Source: Streptoverticillium olivoreticuli subsp. olivoreticuli
GTDB taxonomy: Bacteria; Actinomycetota; Actinomycetes; Streptomycetales; Streptomycetaceae
Direction: 5' to 3'
Assembly: GCF_003391135.1 (NCBI RefSeq)
Contig: NZ_CP031455.1
Location: forward strand, 3,751,001-3,815,000
Length of the DNA: 64,000 bases
Part shown: piece after piece, positions 40,893 through 51,866 of the stretch
How positions within the stretch are numbered: the stretch's first letter is position 1
Layout: each line of letters opens with the position of its first letter
Made by a program: the position numbers and the translations under genes
The notes under the pieces: generated by a model
The model's database searches: none
What the model saw: only the letters and a program-made list of their open reading frames with translations
What the model was told of the DNA's origin: nothing

Positions 40893-41909
40893 TTACGACT
40901 CCGCCAGGATCTGTCCGACGTAACGTGCCACTGCGCGTACCGCTCCCATCGTTCCGGGGTAGTCCATGCGGGTCGGTCCGACCACGCCGAGTTTGGCGAC
41001 TGCCTCGTCGCCCGAACCGTAGCCGACGGCGACGACCGATGTGGAGTTCAGGCCCTCATGAGCATTCTCATGACCGATTCGCACCGTCATGCCCGAATCC
41101 TTGGCCTCGCCGAGCAGCTTGAGCAGCACCACCTGCTCCTCCAACGCCTCCAGCACGGGCCGGATCGTCAGCGGGAAGTCGTGCCCGAAGCGGGTGAGAT
41201 TGGCGGTGCCGCCGATCATCAGCCGCTCCTCGGTCTCCTCGACCAGGGTCTCCAGCAGGGTCGCGAGGACCGTCGAAACGGTTCCTCGGTCCTCCTGCTC
41301 GAAGGACTCGGTGAGGTCCTGCACCAGCTGCGGCACATCCGCGAACCGGCGCCCCACGACCCGGCTGTTGAGCCGCGCGCGGAGATCCGCCAGCGAGGTC
41401 TCGCCGATCGGCGCCGGGCAGTCGACCATGCGCTGCTCGACCCGGCCGGTGTCCGTGATCAGCACCAGCATCACCCGTGCGGGGGCCAGCGAGAGCAGCT
41501 CCACGTGTCGCACGGTCGAGCGGGTCAGCGAGGGATATTGCACCACCGCGACCTGCCGGGTCAGCTGCGCGAGCAGCCGCACCGTGCGGCCCACGACGTC
41601 GTCGAGGTCGACGGCGCCGTCGAGGAAGTTGTGGATGGCCCGCCGCTCCGGCGTCGACAGGGGCTTGACGCCCGCGAGCTTGTCGACGAAGAGGCGGTAG
41701 CCCTTGTCCGTCGGGATGCGGCCGGCGCTGGTGTGCGGCTGGGCGATGAAGCCCTCGTCCTCCAGGGCGGCCATGTCGTTGCGCACGGTCGCCGGGGACA
41801 CACCGAGGCGGTGCCGCTCGGTGAGGGCCTTGGAGCCGACGGGCTCCTCGGTGCCCACATAGTCCTGGACGATGGCGCGCAACACTTCGAGCCTGCGTTC
41901 GCTCAGCAC
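40893..41909 (-). CDS. hrcA: heat-inducible transcription repressor HrcA
   Basis: HrcA repressor of 338 residues. The N-terminal winged-helix domain includes LTERHRLGVSPATVRNDMAA and the conserved HTSAGRIPTDKGYR segment. The C-terminal GAF-like and dimerisation regions follow, ending in GPTRMDYPGTMGAVRAVARY. HrcA binds CIRCE to shut off groE-type heat-shock genes; here a perfect CIRCE lies 38 bp upstream, so the operon is autoregulated. ATG at 41909. Co-transcribed with dnaJ2 with no intergenic gap. Confidence 0.97.
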   Translation of the reverse strand: MLSERRLEVLRAIVQDYVGTEEPVGSKALTERHRLGVSPATVRNDMAALEDEGFIAQPHTSAGRIPTDKGYRLFVDKLAGVKPLSTPERRAIHNFLDGAVDLDDVVGRTVRLLAQLTRQVAVVQYPSLTRSTVRHVELLSLAPARVMLVLITDTGRVEQRMVDCPAPIGETSLADLRARLNSRVVGRRFADVPQLVQDLTESFEQEDRGTVSTVLATLLETLVEETEERLMIGGTANLTRFGHDFPLTIRPVLEALEEQVVLLKLLGEAKDSGMTVRIGHENAHEGLNSTSVVAVGYGSGDEAVAKLGVVGPTRMDYPGTMGAVRAVARYVGQILAES

Positions 41910-41946
41910 CGCGCACCTCCAGTCCAGCCGTCTACGGGGTCCTTCC

Positions 41947-41973
41947 CTGGCACTCCATGGTCACGAGTGCCAG
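41947..41973 (-). promoter_or_regulatory. CIRCE operator (HrcA-binding site)
   Basis: CTGGCACTC-N9-GAGTGCCAG, a perfect 9-9-9 inverted repeat, 38 bp upstream of the hrcA start. The inner core GCACTC/GAGTGC matches the CIRCE consensus. Confidence 0.93.
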
Positions 41974-42102
41974 ATCCCTTCAGCCAGTGTACGGCCGTGC
42001 ACCGCGGCGAGGGCAAGAGCCGTCGTGCCGTGCGCCCGCACACACCGCCGCCGCACACCCGTCGAGCGGGCAACCGTACCGCGCTCCGGCTAGCGTCCGG
42101 GT

Positions 42103-42834
42103 ATGGAGAAGCATGAGGGGACAGCGCGTTGGGAAGTGCTCGCGCCGGGGGTCGCGCGCCGCAGAATGCCCGTGTGGGACGCCACGATCGGGGTGATCGC
42201 GGGGCCGGACGGCGTGCTGCTCGTCGACACCGGGGCGACGGTACGGGAGGGCGCCGAGGTCCGGCGGGAGGTGCGGGAGCTCCTCGGCCGCGACGTGACG
42301 CATATCGCTCTCACGCATCCGCACTTCGACCACGTCTTCGGCACGGCCGCGTTCTCGGGGGTGCAGGTGTACGGGGCGGTGGGGCTCGCCGACACCCTGC
42401 TGCGCGAGCGCGAGGAGCTGGCGCGGGACGCCGTGCGGCACGGGGTCGATCCGACGGCCGCGGCGGAGGCCGCGGACCTGCTCGTACTGCCCCGCCACCC
42501 CGTCTCCGGCGAGCTCACGCTCGACCTGGGCGACGGGCGGCAGGCGCTGCTGGCCAACGTCGGTCCGGGTCACACCGCGCACGATCTGACGGTGCTGGTG
42601 GCGGGGGCGGGCGGGGCGCCCGAGGTCGTCTTCTGCGGCGACCTGGTCGAGGAGTCGGGCGAGCCGCAGGCGGGGCCGGACGCGCTCCCCCGCCAGTGGC
42701 CCGCGGCGCTGGACCGGCTGCTGGCGCTGGGCGGCGAGGACGCGGTGTACGTACCGGGGCACGGGGCCGTGGTGGACGCGGCGTTCGTACGCGCGCAACG
42801 TGACGCGCTGGCGGCACGGTTCGGCGTGTCGTGA
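42103..42834 (+). CDS. metallo-beta-lactamase-fold hydrolase
   Basis: A 243-residue MBL-fold enzyme (glyoxalase II/RNase J-like superfamily, single domain). The metal motif is LTHPHFDHVFG at about residues 70-80 (H-x-H-x-D-H, with P and F as spacers), with further ligands in NVGPGHTAHDLTV (His), VFCGDLVEES (Asp) and YVPGHGAVVD (His). ATG at 42103, divergent from hrcA. Followed 23 bp later by the DUF3097 gene. Substrate not readable. Confidence 0.88.
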   Translation: MEKHEGTARWEVLAPGVARRRMPVWDATIGVIAGPDGVLLVDTGATVREGAEVRREVRELLGRDVTHIALTHPHFDHVFGTAAFSGVQVYGAVGLADTLLREREELARDAVRHGVDPTAAAEAADLLVLPRHPVSGELTLDLGDGRQALLANVGPGHTAHDLTVLVAGAGGAPEVVFCGDLVEESGEPQAGPDALPRQWPAALDRLLALGGEDAVYVPGHGAVVDAAFVRAQRDALAARFGVS

Positions 42835-42857
42835 GCGTCGCGCGATCTTGATCCACA

Positions 42858-43697
42858 ATGGCGCGCATGCGCAGCAGACAATACGGGCCCGACCTCACCC
42901 CTCCGTGGAAGCGTCAGCAGCCCGCTCCCGAAGTGGCCGCCGAGGCGGATCTCGTGGTCGAGGAGGTCACCACCGGCTTCTGCGGGGCGGTGATCCGCTG
43001 CGAGAAGACGGCGCAGGGGCCCACCGTCACCCTGGAGGACCGCTTCGGCAAGCACCGCGTCTTCCCGATGGAACCGCGCGGATTCCTGCTGGAGGGCCGC
43101 GTCGTCACCCTCGTACGCCCCACGGTCCCGAGCGCGCCGCAGGGCCCGGTCCGTACGGCCTCCGGCTCGATCGCCGTCCCGGGGGCGCGGGCGCGTGTCG
43201 CACGCGCCGGACGCATCTACGTGGAGGGCCGCCACGACGCGGAGCTCGTGGAGCGGGTGTGGGGCGACGACCTGCGGATCGAGGGCGTGGTCGTGGAGTA
43301 CCTGGAGGGCATCGACGACCTCCCGGCCATCGTGCGGTCGTTCGCACCAGGTCCGGATGCCCGGCTGGGGGTGCTGGTCGACCACCTGGTGCCGGGCTCG
43401 AAGGAGTCACGGATCGCGGCGGAGGTGACGGGTGCGGACGTCCTGGTAGTGGGGCATCCGTACATCGACGTGTGGGAGGCCGTGAAGCCGTCGTCGGTGG
43501 GGATCGCGGGGTGGCCGCGCGTGCCGCGGGGGGAGGACTGGAAGACGGGGGTGTGCCGGGCGCTGGGGTGGCCGGTGAACACGGGGGCCGCTTGGCAGCG
43601 GATTCTGGGGTCGGTGCGCACTTTCAGGGACTTGGAGCCGGAGCTCCTCGGCCGGGTCGAGGAGCTGATCGACTTTGTGACGGTGCCGACTGCTTAG
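42858..43697 (+). CDS. DUF3097 protein
   Basis: A 279-residue actinobacterial protein of the DUF3097 family. Characteristic parts are RQYGPDLTPPWKRQ at the start, RIYVEGRHDAELVERVWGDD (a TOPRIM-like acidic segment), LGVLVDHLVPGSKESRIA and VGHPYIDVWEAVKPSSVG. The TOPRIM-like reading (EGRHD, then DHL) suggests nucleic-acid chemistry but is an inference. Its 3' end overlaps the convergent Uma2 gene by a few bases. Confidence 0.88.
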   Translation: MARMRSRQYGPDLTPPWKRQQPAPEVAAEADLVVEEVTTGFCGAVIRCEKTAQGPTVTLEDRFGKHRVFPMEPRGFLLEGRVVTLVRPTVPSAPQGPVRTASGSIAVPGARARVARAGRIYVEGRHDAELVERVWGDDLRIEGVVVEYLEGIDDLPAIVRSFAPGPDARLGVLVDHLVPGSKESRIAAEVTGADVLVVGHPYIDVWEAVKPSSVGIAGWPRVPRGEDWKTGVCRALGWPVNTGAAWQRILGSVRTFRDLEPELLGRVEELIDFVTVPTA

Positions 43698-44260
43698 CGG
43701 GCGGTGCCGGGCGAGGTCCGGAATTCCGATGTGTCCAAGGTGACGCCCAGCATGGCGAGCGGCACAGGATCGCCGAACTTCGTGGTCCGCGTTGTTGCGT
43801 AGTCAGCCTCATCCCCGGCGCCAACCGGCTCAGTGAGCAACACGCACTGGGCAGCGAAGGGGTCGACAATCAGGTAGGCAGGGACCTGCCCTGCCGCGTA
43901 AATGGAGCGCTTGATCTTGTAGTCGCGGAGAGCGCTGGTCTTGGAAACCACCTCTACGACCAGCGTGGCGGCTGAGGCGGGGACAAGCCGTCCAGGACCC
44001 TCGAACGCCCCCTGCTCGACCACCAGCAAGTCCGGGACCGGCTCACTGCTCTCGCCCGGAATGGCAAGGTCTTGGGTTTGTAGCGGATACCAACGATCTC
44101 GCGGAACCTGGTCCTGGACCGCCAGGACGATCAGGTTGTGGACCAACCCGGGCCCCGCCATCATCACGATTTCCCCCCGCAGAAGCTCGATCTTGTATCC
44201 CTCGAAGAGCTCGGGGTGCTCCTGGAATACAGCGATCATTCGTTCATCCACAGCGGTCAT
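43694..44260 (-). CDS. Uma2-family (DUF820) PD-(D/E)XK-like protein
   Basis: A 188-residue member of the Uma2/DUF820 family with the restriction-endonuclease fold. Features are KIELLRGEIVMMAGPG near the N-terminus, the acidic EPVPDLLVVE, the VVEVVSKTSALRDYKIKRS motif (E-x-x-S and K) and VPAYLIVDP. ATG at 44260 has GGAGG nine bases upstream; ATG at 44278 is the alternative. Convergent with DUF3097, whose stop codon it overlaps. Many copies occur in Streptomyces and cyanobacteria; biological role unknown. Confidence 0.85.
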   Translation of the reverse strand: MTAVDERMIAVFQEHPELFEGYKIELLRGEIVMMAGPGLVHNLIVLAVQDQVPRDRWYPLQTQDLAIPGESSEPVPDLLVVEQGAFEGPGRLVPASAATLVVEVVSKTSALRDYKIKRSIYAAGQVPAYLIVDPFAAQCVLLTEPVGAGDEADYATTRTTKFGDPVPLAMLGVTLDTSEFRTSPGTAR

Positions 44261-44360
44261 CTCCGTGGTCCTCCACATCCGCCGCGTGCATTTGGCGGCA
44301 GCCTATGGAGAGCGTAGGCGGGTGCACAGCGTATGCGCGTCAGTTCACCCGAACAGGTAA

Positions 44361-45593
44361 TCAGTCGACCAGATCCCGCACCACCGCGTCCGCCAGCAAC
44401 CGCCCCCGCAGCGTCAGCACCGCGCGCCCCGCCTCGTACGGCTCGGCCTGGAGCAGTCCGTCCGCCAGTGCCTTCGCCGCCGCCTTCGCGCCGGCGGGCT
44501 TGAGCAGATCGAGCGGGCAGCCCTCCAGCAGGCGGAGCTCCAGCAGGATGCGTTCGACGCGGCGGTCCTCGTCCGGCAGGATCTCGCGGCCCGCGCCCGG
44601 GGAGCGTCCCTCGCTGAGGGCCTGCGCGTAGGCGCCCGGGTGCTTGACGTTCCACCACCGCACGCCCCCTACGTGGGAGTGCGCGCCGGGGCCCGCGCCC
44701 CACCAGTCCGCACCGCGCCAGTAGAGCTCGTTGTGCCGGCAGCGCCCGGCCTCGCTGGTGGCCCAGTTGGAGACCTCGTACCAGCTGAAGCCCGCGGACG
44801 TGAGCATGTCCTCGGCGATCAGATAGCGGTCGGCGTGGACGTCGTCGTCCGTCATGGGGACCTCGCCGCGGCGGATCCGGCGGGCCAGCTGGGTGCCCTC
44901 CTCGACGATCAGCGCGTACGCCGAGACGTGGTCGGGGCCCGCGCCGATCGCGGCGTCGAGGGAGGCGCGCCAGTCGTCGTCGGACTCCCCCGGCGTGCCG
45001 TAGATCAGGTCCAGGTTGACGTGGTCGAACCCGGCGGCCCGCGCCTCCGCGACGCATGCCTCCGGGCGGCCCGGGGTGTGCGTGCGGTCGAGGATCTTCA
45101 GCACGTGCTGCCGGGCGCTCTGCATGCCGAAGGAGATCCGGTTGAAACCGCCCTCGCGCAGCTCCGCCAGATAGCGGGGGTCCACGGACTCCGGGTTGGC
45201 CTCGGTGGTGATCTCCGCGCCCTCCGCGAAGCCGAACTCGTCGCGGATCGCGGCCAGCATCCGCACGAGGTCGGCGGCGGGCAGCAGCGTGGGCGTGCCG
45301 CCGCCGACGAAGACGGTCTCCACGGGGCGCGGGTCGTCGCCGAGCACCTTCCGCGCGAGGCGGATCTCGTGGGCGAGCGTCTCGGCGTAGTTGTCCCGGG
45401 AGGCCAGGGCCCCGCCGGAGCCGCGCAGCTCACTCGCGGTGTAGGTGTTGAAGTCGCAGTATCCGCAGCGTGTCGCGCAGTACGGCACGTGCAGGTAGAA
45501 GCCGAGCGGCCGCCGTCCGGCGCCCTCCAGGGCGTGGTGGGGCAGCGCCCCGTCCTCGGGCATGGTCTCGCCGTCAGGCAGTACGGAAGGCAT
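44361..45593 (-). CDS. hemW: radical SAM heme chaperone HemW
   Basis: HemW/HemN-like radical SAM protein of 410 residues. The cluster motif is CATRCGYC with Cys39, Cys43 and Cys46 preceded by FYLHVPY. Further conserved elements are VFVGGGTPTLLP, ITTEANPESVD, RISFGMQSARQHVL and NLDLIYGTPGE, and the HemN C-terminal domain is present. The Cys that follows in true HemN (C-x2-C-x-C) is replaced (CDF), which fits HemW, a heme-binding chaperone rather than coproporphyrinogen dehydrogenase. ATG at 45593 chosen; ATG at 45611 also in frame. Lies downstream of the acyl-CoA ligase. Confidence 0.93.
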   Translation of the reverse strand: MPSVLPDGETMPEDGALPHHALEGAGRRPLGFYLHVPYCATRCGYCDFNTYTASELRGSGGALASRDNYAETLAHEIRLARKVLGDDPRPVETVFVGGGTPTLLPAADLVRMLAAIRDEFGFAEGAEITTEANPESVDPRYLAELREGGFNRISFGMQSARQHVLKILDRTHTPGRPEACVAEARAAGFDHVNLDLIYGTPGESDDDWRASLDAAIGAGPDHVSAYALIVEEGTQLARRIRRGEVPMTDDDVHADRYLIAEDMLTSAGFSWYEVSNWATSEAGRCRHNELYWRGADWWGAGPGAHSHVGGVRWWNVKHPGAYAQALSEGRSPGAGREILPDEDRRVERILLELRLLEGCPLDLLKPAGAKAAAKALADGLLQAEPYEAGRAVLTLRGRLLADAVVRDLVD

Positions 45594-45641
45594 GGGTCCA
45601 TTGTCCGGCATCGGCCGGCGGACCCGGCACCTCCGCCCGGC

Positions 45642-47531
<1,890 letters not shown>

Positions 47532-47711
47532 GGCGTCCTCCGGGGCCCGATTCGTTGCTGGTGACTCGCGAGTAACCTTCCAAGCAGTGATCAGACTAGA
47601 GCCCGTACGGCCCCTGCGTAAGGGCCTGTAGTTGCCTTGTCGAAGCTGTGACCGGCGAAATGGCCGACGGACGCCCACACCTGGCCCGAGCTGCGCCTTC
47701 CGGCAGCGCGA

Positions 47712-47742
47712 AGCGCCCGCCCCCACGCGGGGGACGGGCGCT
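47712..47742 (-). terminator. terminator downstream of lepA
   Basis: AGCGCCCG plus CCCCC, loop ACGC, GGGGG plus CGGGCGCT, a stem of 13 pairs with one bulged A, 41 bp past the lepA stop codon. Confidence 0.8.
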
Positions 47743-47783
47743 CGCGGCCGTCGGACGGTGACTTGTCGGTCTTGGTCCGGCGG

Positions 47784-49649
47784 CTACTTCTTGCTCTTGT
47801 CGGCGCCGTCGGTGTCCGAGGACAGCACCGCGATGAAGGCCTCCTGGGGGACCTCCACGTTGCCGACCATCTTCATCCGCTTCTTGCCTTCCTTCTGCTT
47901 CTCCAGCAGCTTGCGCTTGCGGGAGATGTCGCCGCCGTAGCACTTGGCGAGGACGTCCTTGCGGATCGCGCGGACCGTCTCACGGGCGATGACCCGCGAG
48001 CCGATGGCGGCCTGGATCGGCACCTCGAAGTTCTGCCGCGGGATGAGCTCGCGCAGCTTGGCGACGAGCCGCACGCCGTACGCGTACGCCTTGTCCTTGT
48101 GCGTGATCGCGGAGAACGCGTCGACCTTGTCGCCGTGCAGCAGGATGTCGACCTTGACCAGGCTGGCCTGCTGCTCGCCGGTGGGCTCGTAGTCCAGGGA
48201 GGCGTAGCCGCGGGTCTTGGACTTCAGCTGGTCGAAGAAGTCGAAGACGATCTCCGCGAGCGGGAGGGTGTAGCGCAGCTCGACGCGGTCCTCGGAGAGG
48301 TAGTCCATGCCCAGCAGCGAGCCGCGGCGGGACTGGCAGAGCTCCATGATCGCGCCGACGAACTCGTTCGGCGCGAGGATCGTCGACTTGACGACGGGCT
48401 CGTGCACCTCGGAGATCTTCCCCTCGGGGAACTCGCTCGGGTTGGTGACGATGTGCTCGGCGCCGTCCTCCATCTTGACCCGGTAGACCACGTTGGGCGC
48501 GGTGGCGATCAGGTCGAGGCCGAACTCGCGCTCCAGCCGCTCGCGGATCACGTCCAGGTGGAGCAGGCCGAGGAAGCCGACGCGGAAACCGAAGCCGAGG
48601 GCGGCGGAGGTCTCCGGCTCGTAGACCAGCGCGGCGTCGTTGAGCTGGAGCTTGTCGAGCGCCTCGCGCAGCTCGGGGTAGTCCGAGCCGTCCAGCGGGT
48701 AGAGGCCGGAGAACACCATCGGCTTGGGGTCCTTGTAGCCGCCCAGGGCCTCGGTGGCGCCCTTGGCGAACGAGGTGATCGTGTCACCGACCTTGGACTG
48801 CCGGACGTCCTTCACACCGGTGATGATGTAGCCCACCTCGCCGACACCCAGGCCGTCGGAGGGCGTCATCTCGGGCGAGGAGACGCCGATCTCCAGCAGC
48901 TCGTGGGTGGCGCCGGTCGACATCATCTTGATGCGCTCGCGCTTCTTCAGCTCGCCGTCCACGACCCTGACGTAGGTGACCACGCCGCGGTAGGAGTCGT
49001 AGACCGAGTCGAAGATCATCGCCCGGGCGGGGGCGTCCTTGACGCCGACCGGGGCCGGGACCTCGGCGATGACCTTGTCGAGCAGCGCGTCGACGCCAAC
49101 GCCGGTCTTCGCGGAGACCTTGAGCACGTCGGAGGGGTCGCAGCCGATGAGGTGCGCCAGCTCGGCGGCGAACTTCTCGGGCTGGGCGGCCGGCAGGTCG
49201 ATCTTGTTGAGGACCGGGATGATCGTGAGGTCGTTCTCCATCGCCAGGTAGAGGTTGGCGAGGGTCTGGGCCTCGATGCCCTGGGCGGCGTCCACCAGGA
49301 GGATGCAGCCCTCGCACGCGGCGAGGGAGCGCGAGACCTCGTAGGTGAAGTCGACGTGACCGGGGGTGTCGATCATGTTGAGGATGTGGGTGTTGCCCTT
49401 GTCCTCGGTGGGCGCCCAGGGCAGCCGGACCGCCTGCGACTTGATCGTGATGCCGCGCTCGCGCTCGATGTCCATCCGGTCGAGGTACTGCGCGCGCATC
49501 TGCCGCTGGTCGACCACGCCGGTCAGCTGAAGCATCCGGTCGGCGAGCGTCGACTTGCCATGGTCGATGTGCGCGATGATGCAGAAGTTACGGATCAGAG
49601 CCGGGTCGGTACGGCTCGGCTCGGGCACGTTGGTAGGGGTCGCGGGCAC
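47784..49649 (-). CDS. lepA: elongation factor 4 (LepA) GTPase
   Basis: Translational GTPase of 621 residues that acts on ribosomes (back-translocation or initiation support). The G motifs are AHIDHGKST (26-34), DTPGH, and NKID; the G2 region RGITIKSQAVRL precedes them. The LepA-specific C-terminal domain ends in KDVLAKCYGGDISRKRKLLE, rich in Lys and Arg. GTG at 49649. Divergent from rpsT across 205 bp, the standard actinobacterial arrangement. Confidence 0.97.
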   Translation of the reverse strand: MPATPTNVPEPSRTDPALIRNFCIIAHIDHGKSTLADRMLQLTGVVDQRQMRAQYLDRMDIERERGITIKSQAVRLPWAPTEDKGNTHILNMIDTPGHVDFTYEVSRSLAACEGCILLVDAAQGIEAQTLANLYLAMENDLTIIPVLNKIDLPAAQPEKFAAELAHLIGCDPSDVLKVSAKTGVGVDALLDKVIAEVPAPVGVKDAPARAMIFDSVYDSYRGVVTYVRVVDGELKKRERIKMMSTGATHELLEIGVSSPEMTPSDGLGVGEVGYIITGVKDVRQSKVGDTITSFAKGATEALGGYKDPKPMVFSGLYPLDGSDYPELREALDKLQLNDAALVYEPETSAALGFGFRVGFLGLLHLDVIRERLEREFGLDLIATAPNVVYRVKMEDGAEHIVTNPSEFPEGKISEVHEPVVKSTILAPNEFVGAIMELCQSRRGSLLGMDYLSEDRVELRYTLPLAEIVFDFFDQLKSKTRGYASLDYEPTGEQQASLVKVDILLHGDKVDAFSAITHKDKAYAYGVRLVAKLRELIPRQNFEVPIQAAIGSRVIARETVRAIRKDVLAKCYGGDISRKRKLLEKQKEGKKRMKMVGNVEVPQEAFIAVLSSDTDGADKSKK

Positions 49650-49854
49650 GCAGGATCCATTCGGTGACTTCGGCGTTTGAACGCCAGTCTCGGCGGGAGT
49701 CGGGTATACGACCCCTCCATGGTCCCATGAGCGGCGGGTACGGTCCGGTTTGGGAGCCCGGAGCGCCTGCTGGTAACCTGGTCCACTGTGCCTCGTGCCC
49801 TCTCAGGTACGGGTGCACAACATCGAAATCCAACGAACCTGAAAAGGCTCTTTC

Positions 49855-50121
49855 GTGGCGAACATCAAGTCCCAGATCAAGCGGAACAAGACCAACGAGA
49901 AGGCGCGCCTGCGTAACAAGGCCGTCAAGTCCTCGGTCAAGACCGCTGTCCGCGCGGCCCGCGAGGCCCTGCTCGCCGGCGACGTCGAGAAGGCCACCGC
50001 CGCCGTTGCCGCGGCCGGCAAGAAGCTCGACAAGGCCGCCAGCAAGGGTGTCCTGCACAAGAACGCCGCCGCCAACAAGAAGTCGGCGCTGGCCAAGCAG
50101 GCTGCGGCCCTCAAGGCCTGA
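49855..50121 (+). CDS. rpsT: 30S ribosomal protein S20
   Basis: Small basic ribosomal protein of 88 residues that binds 16S rRNA (ANIKSQIKRNKTNEKARLRN at the N-terminus, KGVLHKNAAANKKSALAKQ at the C-terminus). GTG at 49855; AAAGG lies 9 bp upstream, a weak ribosome-binding site for so abundant a protein. Followed at once by a strong intrinsic terminator. Confidence 0.97.
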   Translation: MANIKSQIKRNKTNEKARLRNKAVKSSVKTAVRAAREALLAGDVEKATAAVAAAGKKLDKAASKGVLHKNAAANKKSALAKQAAALKA

Positions 50122-50128
50122 AGCCTTT

Positions 50129-50150
50129 CCGGGGCGTGAGCCCCGGTTTT
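50129..50150 (+). terminator. rpsT intrinsic terminator
   Basis: CCGGGGC-GTGA-GCCCCGG followed by TTTT, 7 bp past the stop codon. Perfect 7-bp stem with U-tract. Confidence 0.9.
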
Positions 50151-50265
50151 CTCGCCGGCACGGACCCAGCGGACCCTCTCTACCGCTCCGGACCGGCACC
50201 CCGCCGCACTCGGTCGTTCGCCACGCGGGTGCGGTTCGAGCCTTTCGGCTCGCTTGACGAATTCG

Positions 50266-50317
50266 AAGGCCCCGTGGCCGCCCTTCCCCAGGGCGGGTAC
50301 GGGGCCTTTGATTTTTG
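50266..50317 (+). terminator. second terminator downstream of rpsT
   Basis: AAGGCCCCGT (50266-50275) and ACGGGGCCTT (50299-50308) form 10-bp perfect arms enclosing a smaller GCCC/GGGC hairpin; a T-rich run (TGATTTTT) follows. Confidence 0.8.
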
Positions 50318-50353
50318 CCGACCGCATGCTGTGCCTGCTTCGCAGGCGAGCGC

Positions 50354-50448
50354 CCTTGGGGGTCCCCCCGGACGGAGTCTGGGGGAGCGTCCTCAAACGC
50401 CGGACGGGCTGGATTCGGCTGATGTGAGGTGCGAATCCAGCCCGTCCG
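50354..50448. repeat. Streptomyces extragenic palindromes, rpsT-holA interval
   Basis: The 346-bp interval 50122-50467 between convergent rpsT and holA holds no gene. Besides the two terminators it carries a GGGGGTCCCCCC / CTGGGGGAG unit (about 50358-50386) and a long palindrome, CGGACGGGCTGGATTCG (50401-50417) with its perfect 17-bp complement at 50432-50448. The sequence before it, CCTCAAACGC, is shared with the repeat at 11423. Confidence 0.8.
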
Positions 50449-50467
50449 ACCATTGGGCCCCGGAACG

Positions 50468-51454
50468 CTAGCCTCGGCTGCGCGCCGCGCGGGCCACCGC
50501 TACGACCGCCTTCTCCAGGGCGTACTCGGGGTCGTCGCCGCCGCCCTTCACGCCCGCGTCCGCCGCGGCGACGGCCCGCAGCGCGACGGCGACCCCGTCC
50601 GCCGACCAGCCCCGCATCTGCTGGCGCACCCGGTCGATCTTCCACGGCGGCATGCCCAGATCCCGGGCCAGGTCACCCGGGCGGGCGCCCCGCGGCGCGG
50701 AGGCGAGCTTGCCGATCGCCCGGACGCCCTGCGCGAGCGCACTGGTGATCAGCACCGGGGCGACCCCGGTCGACATCGCCCAGCGCAACGCCTCCAGGGC
50801 CTCGGCCGCTCGGCCCTCCACGGCCCGGTCGGCGACGGTGAAGCTGGACGCCTCGGCCCGGCCGGTGTAGTAGCGGGCGACGACGGCCTCGTCGATCGTG
50901 CCCTCGATGTCGGCGACAAGCTGGGTGCAGGCACTGGCCAGCTCACGGAGGTCGCTGCCGATCGCGTCCACCAGGGCCTGGCAGGCCTCCGGGGTCGCGG
51001 AGCGGCCGGTCGCGCGGAACTCCGAGCGCACGAACGCCAGGCGGTCGGCCGGCTTGGTCATCTTCGGGCAGGCGACCTCGCGGGCCCCGGCCTTGCGGAC
51101 CGCGTCCAGCAGGCCCTTGCCCTTGGCGCCGCCCGCGTGCAGCAGGACGAGGGTGATCTCCTCGATGGGCGCGCCGATATAGCCCTTCACGTCCTTCACC
51201 GAGTCCGCCGAGAGGTCCTGCGCGTTGCGCACGATCACGACCTTGCGCTCGGAGAACAGCGACGGGCTGGTCAGCTCGGCCAGCGTGCCGGGCTGGAGCT
51301 GGTCGGAGGTGAGGTCGCGTACGTCGGTGTCCGCGTCGGCGGCGCGGGCGGCGGTCACCACCTCGCGCACGGCGCGGTCGAGAAGGAGATCCTCCTGGCC
51401 CACGGCGAGCGTGACGGGGGCGAGCAGGTCGTCGGTTGCAGTCTTCCTGGCCAT
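50468..51454 (-). CDS. holA: DNA polymerase III subunit delta
   Basis: Clamp-loader subunit of 328 residues that opens the beta clamp during replication. It shows the N-terminal RecA-like region (VTLAVGQEDLLLDRAV), the beta-clamp-contact region around LTSPSLFSERKVVIVRNAQ, and the C-terminal collar with the typical WKIDRVRQQMRGWS. There is no functional P-loop, as expected for delta. ATG at 51454 starts MARKTATDD; an in-frame ATG at 51466 is an alternative. Convergent with rpsT. Confidence 0.93.
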   Translation of the reverse strand: MARKTATDDLLAPVTLAVGQEDLLLDRAVREVVTAARAADADTDVRDLTSDQLQPGTLAELTSPSLFSERKVVIVRNAQDLSADSVKDVKGYIGAPIEEITLVLLHAGGAKGKGLLDAVRKAGAREVACPKMTKPADRLAFVRSEFRATGRSATPEACQALVDAIGSDLRELASACTQLVADIEGTIDEAVVARYYTGRAEASSFTVADRAVEGRAAEALEALRWAMSTGVAPVLITSALAQGVRAIGKLASAPRGARPGDLARDLGMPPWKIDRVRQQMRGWSADGVAVALRAVAAADAGVKGGGDDPEYALEKAVVAVARAARSRG

Positions 51455-51526
51455 CGCGTCCAGCATCCCACGCACCGCTGACACTCCGGCCCGCGCGGCC
51501 GGACGGGCGTACCGCACAATGATCGG

Positions 51527-51844
51527 GTGAGCAGCGTTTCCCCTTCCTCTCCTTCCCCTTCCCACCCGGCCTCCTCCCCGTCGCCCGCCTTCGACGCGGC
51601 CGACCCCGTACGGCACCTGCTGGTGCTCCCCGACCGCGACGCCGCCGACGAGGTGGCGGACGAGGTCGCCCGTCGCTTCCCCCTGGACGAGCAGCCCCAG
51701 GTGGTGCGCGAGGCCCTCGCGGGCGAGGACGACGCCGAGGACGCGCAGTGGCTGGTGGTCCTGGAGGACCCCCGCGGCGCCCTGGCCCCCGACGCCCTGC
51801 GCGAGCTCGCCGAGGAGTACGAGGGCTGGCTCGAAGCGGAGTGA
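51527..51844 (+). CDS. small acidic protein, function unknown
   Basis: A 105-residue protein with a Ser/Pro-rich N-terminus (about residues 1-20) and an acidic remainder containing VRHLLVLPDRDAADEVADEV and LAPDALRELAEEYEGWLEAE. GTG at 51527, divergent from holA and convergent with comEC. Conserved hypothetical in Streptomyces in my recollection; no motif for activity. Confidence 0.65.
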   Translation: MSSVSPSSPSPSHPASSPSPAFDAADPVRHLLVLPDRDAADEVADEVARRFPLDEQPQVVREALAGEDDAEDAQWLVVLEDPRGALAPDALRELAEEYEGWLEAE

Positions 51845-51866
51845 CCCCGCCGCACCGCACCGCCCC

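Noticed and set aside
47532..47726. N-terminal extension of the acyl-CoA ligase.
   Set aside because: It would cover the lepA terminator hairpin and has no family similarity.
50200..50262. tRNA-like stretch containing GGTTCGAG after rpsT.
   Set aside because: No acceptor stem or anticodon arm could be built around it; the local CGAGCC/GGCTCG hairpin explains it.
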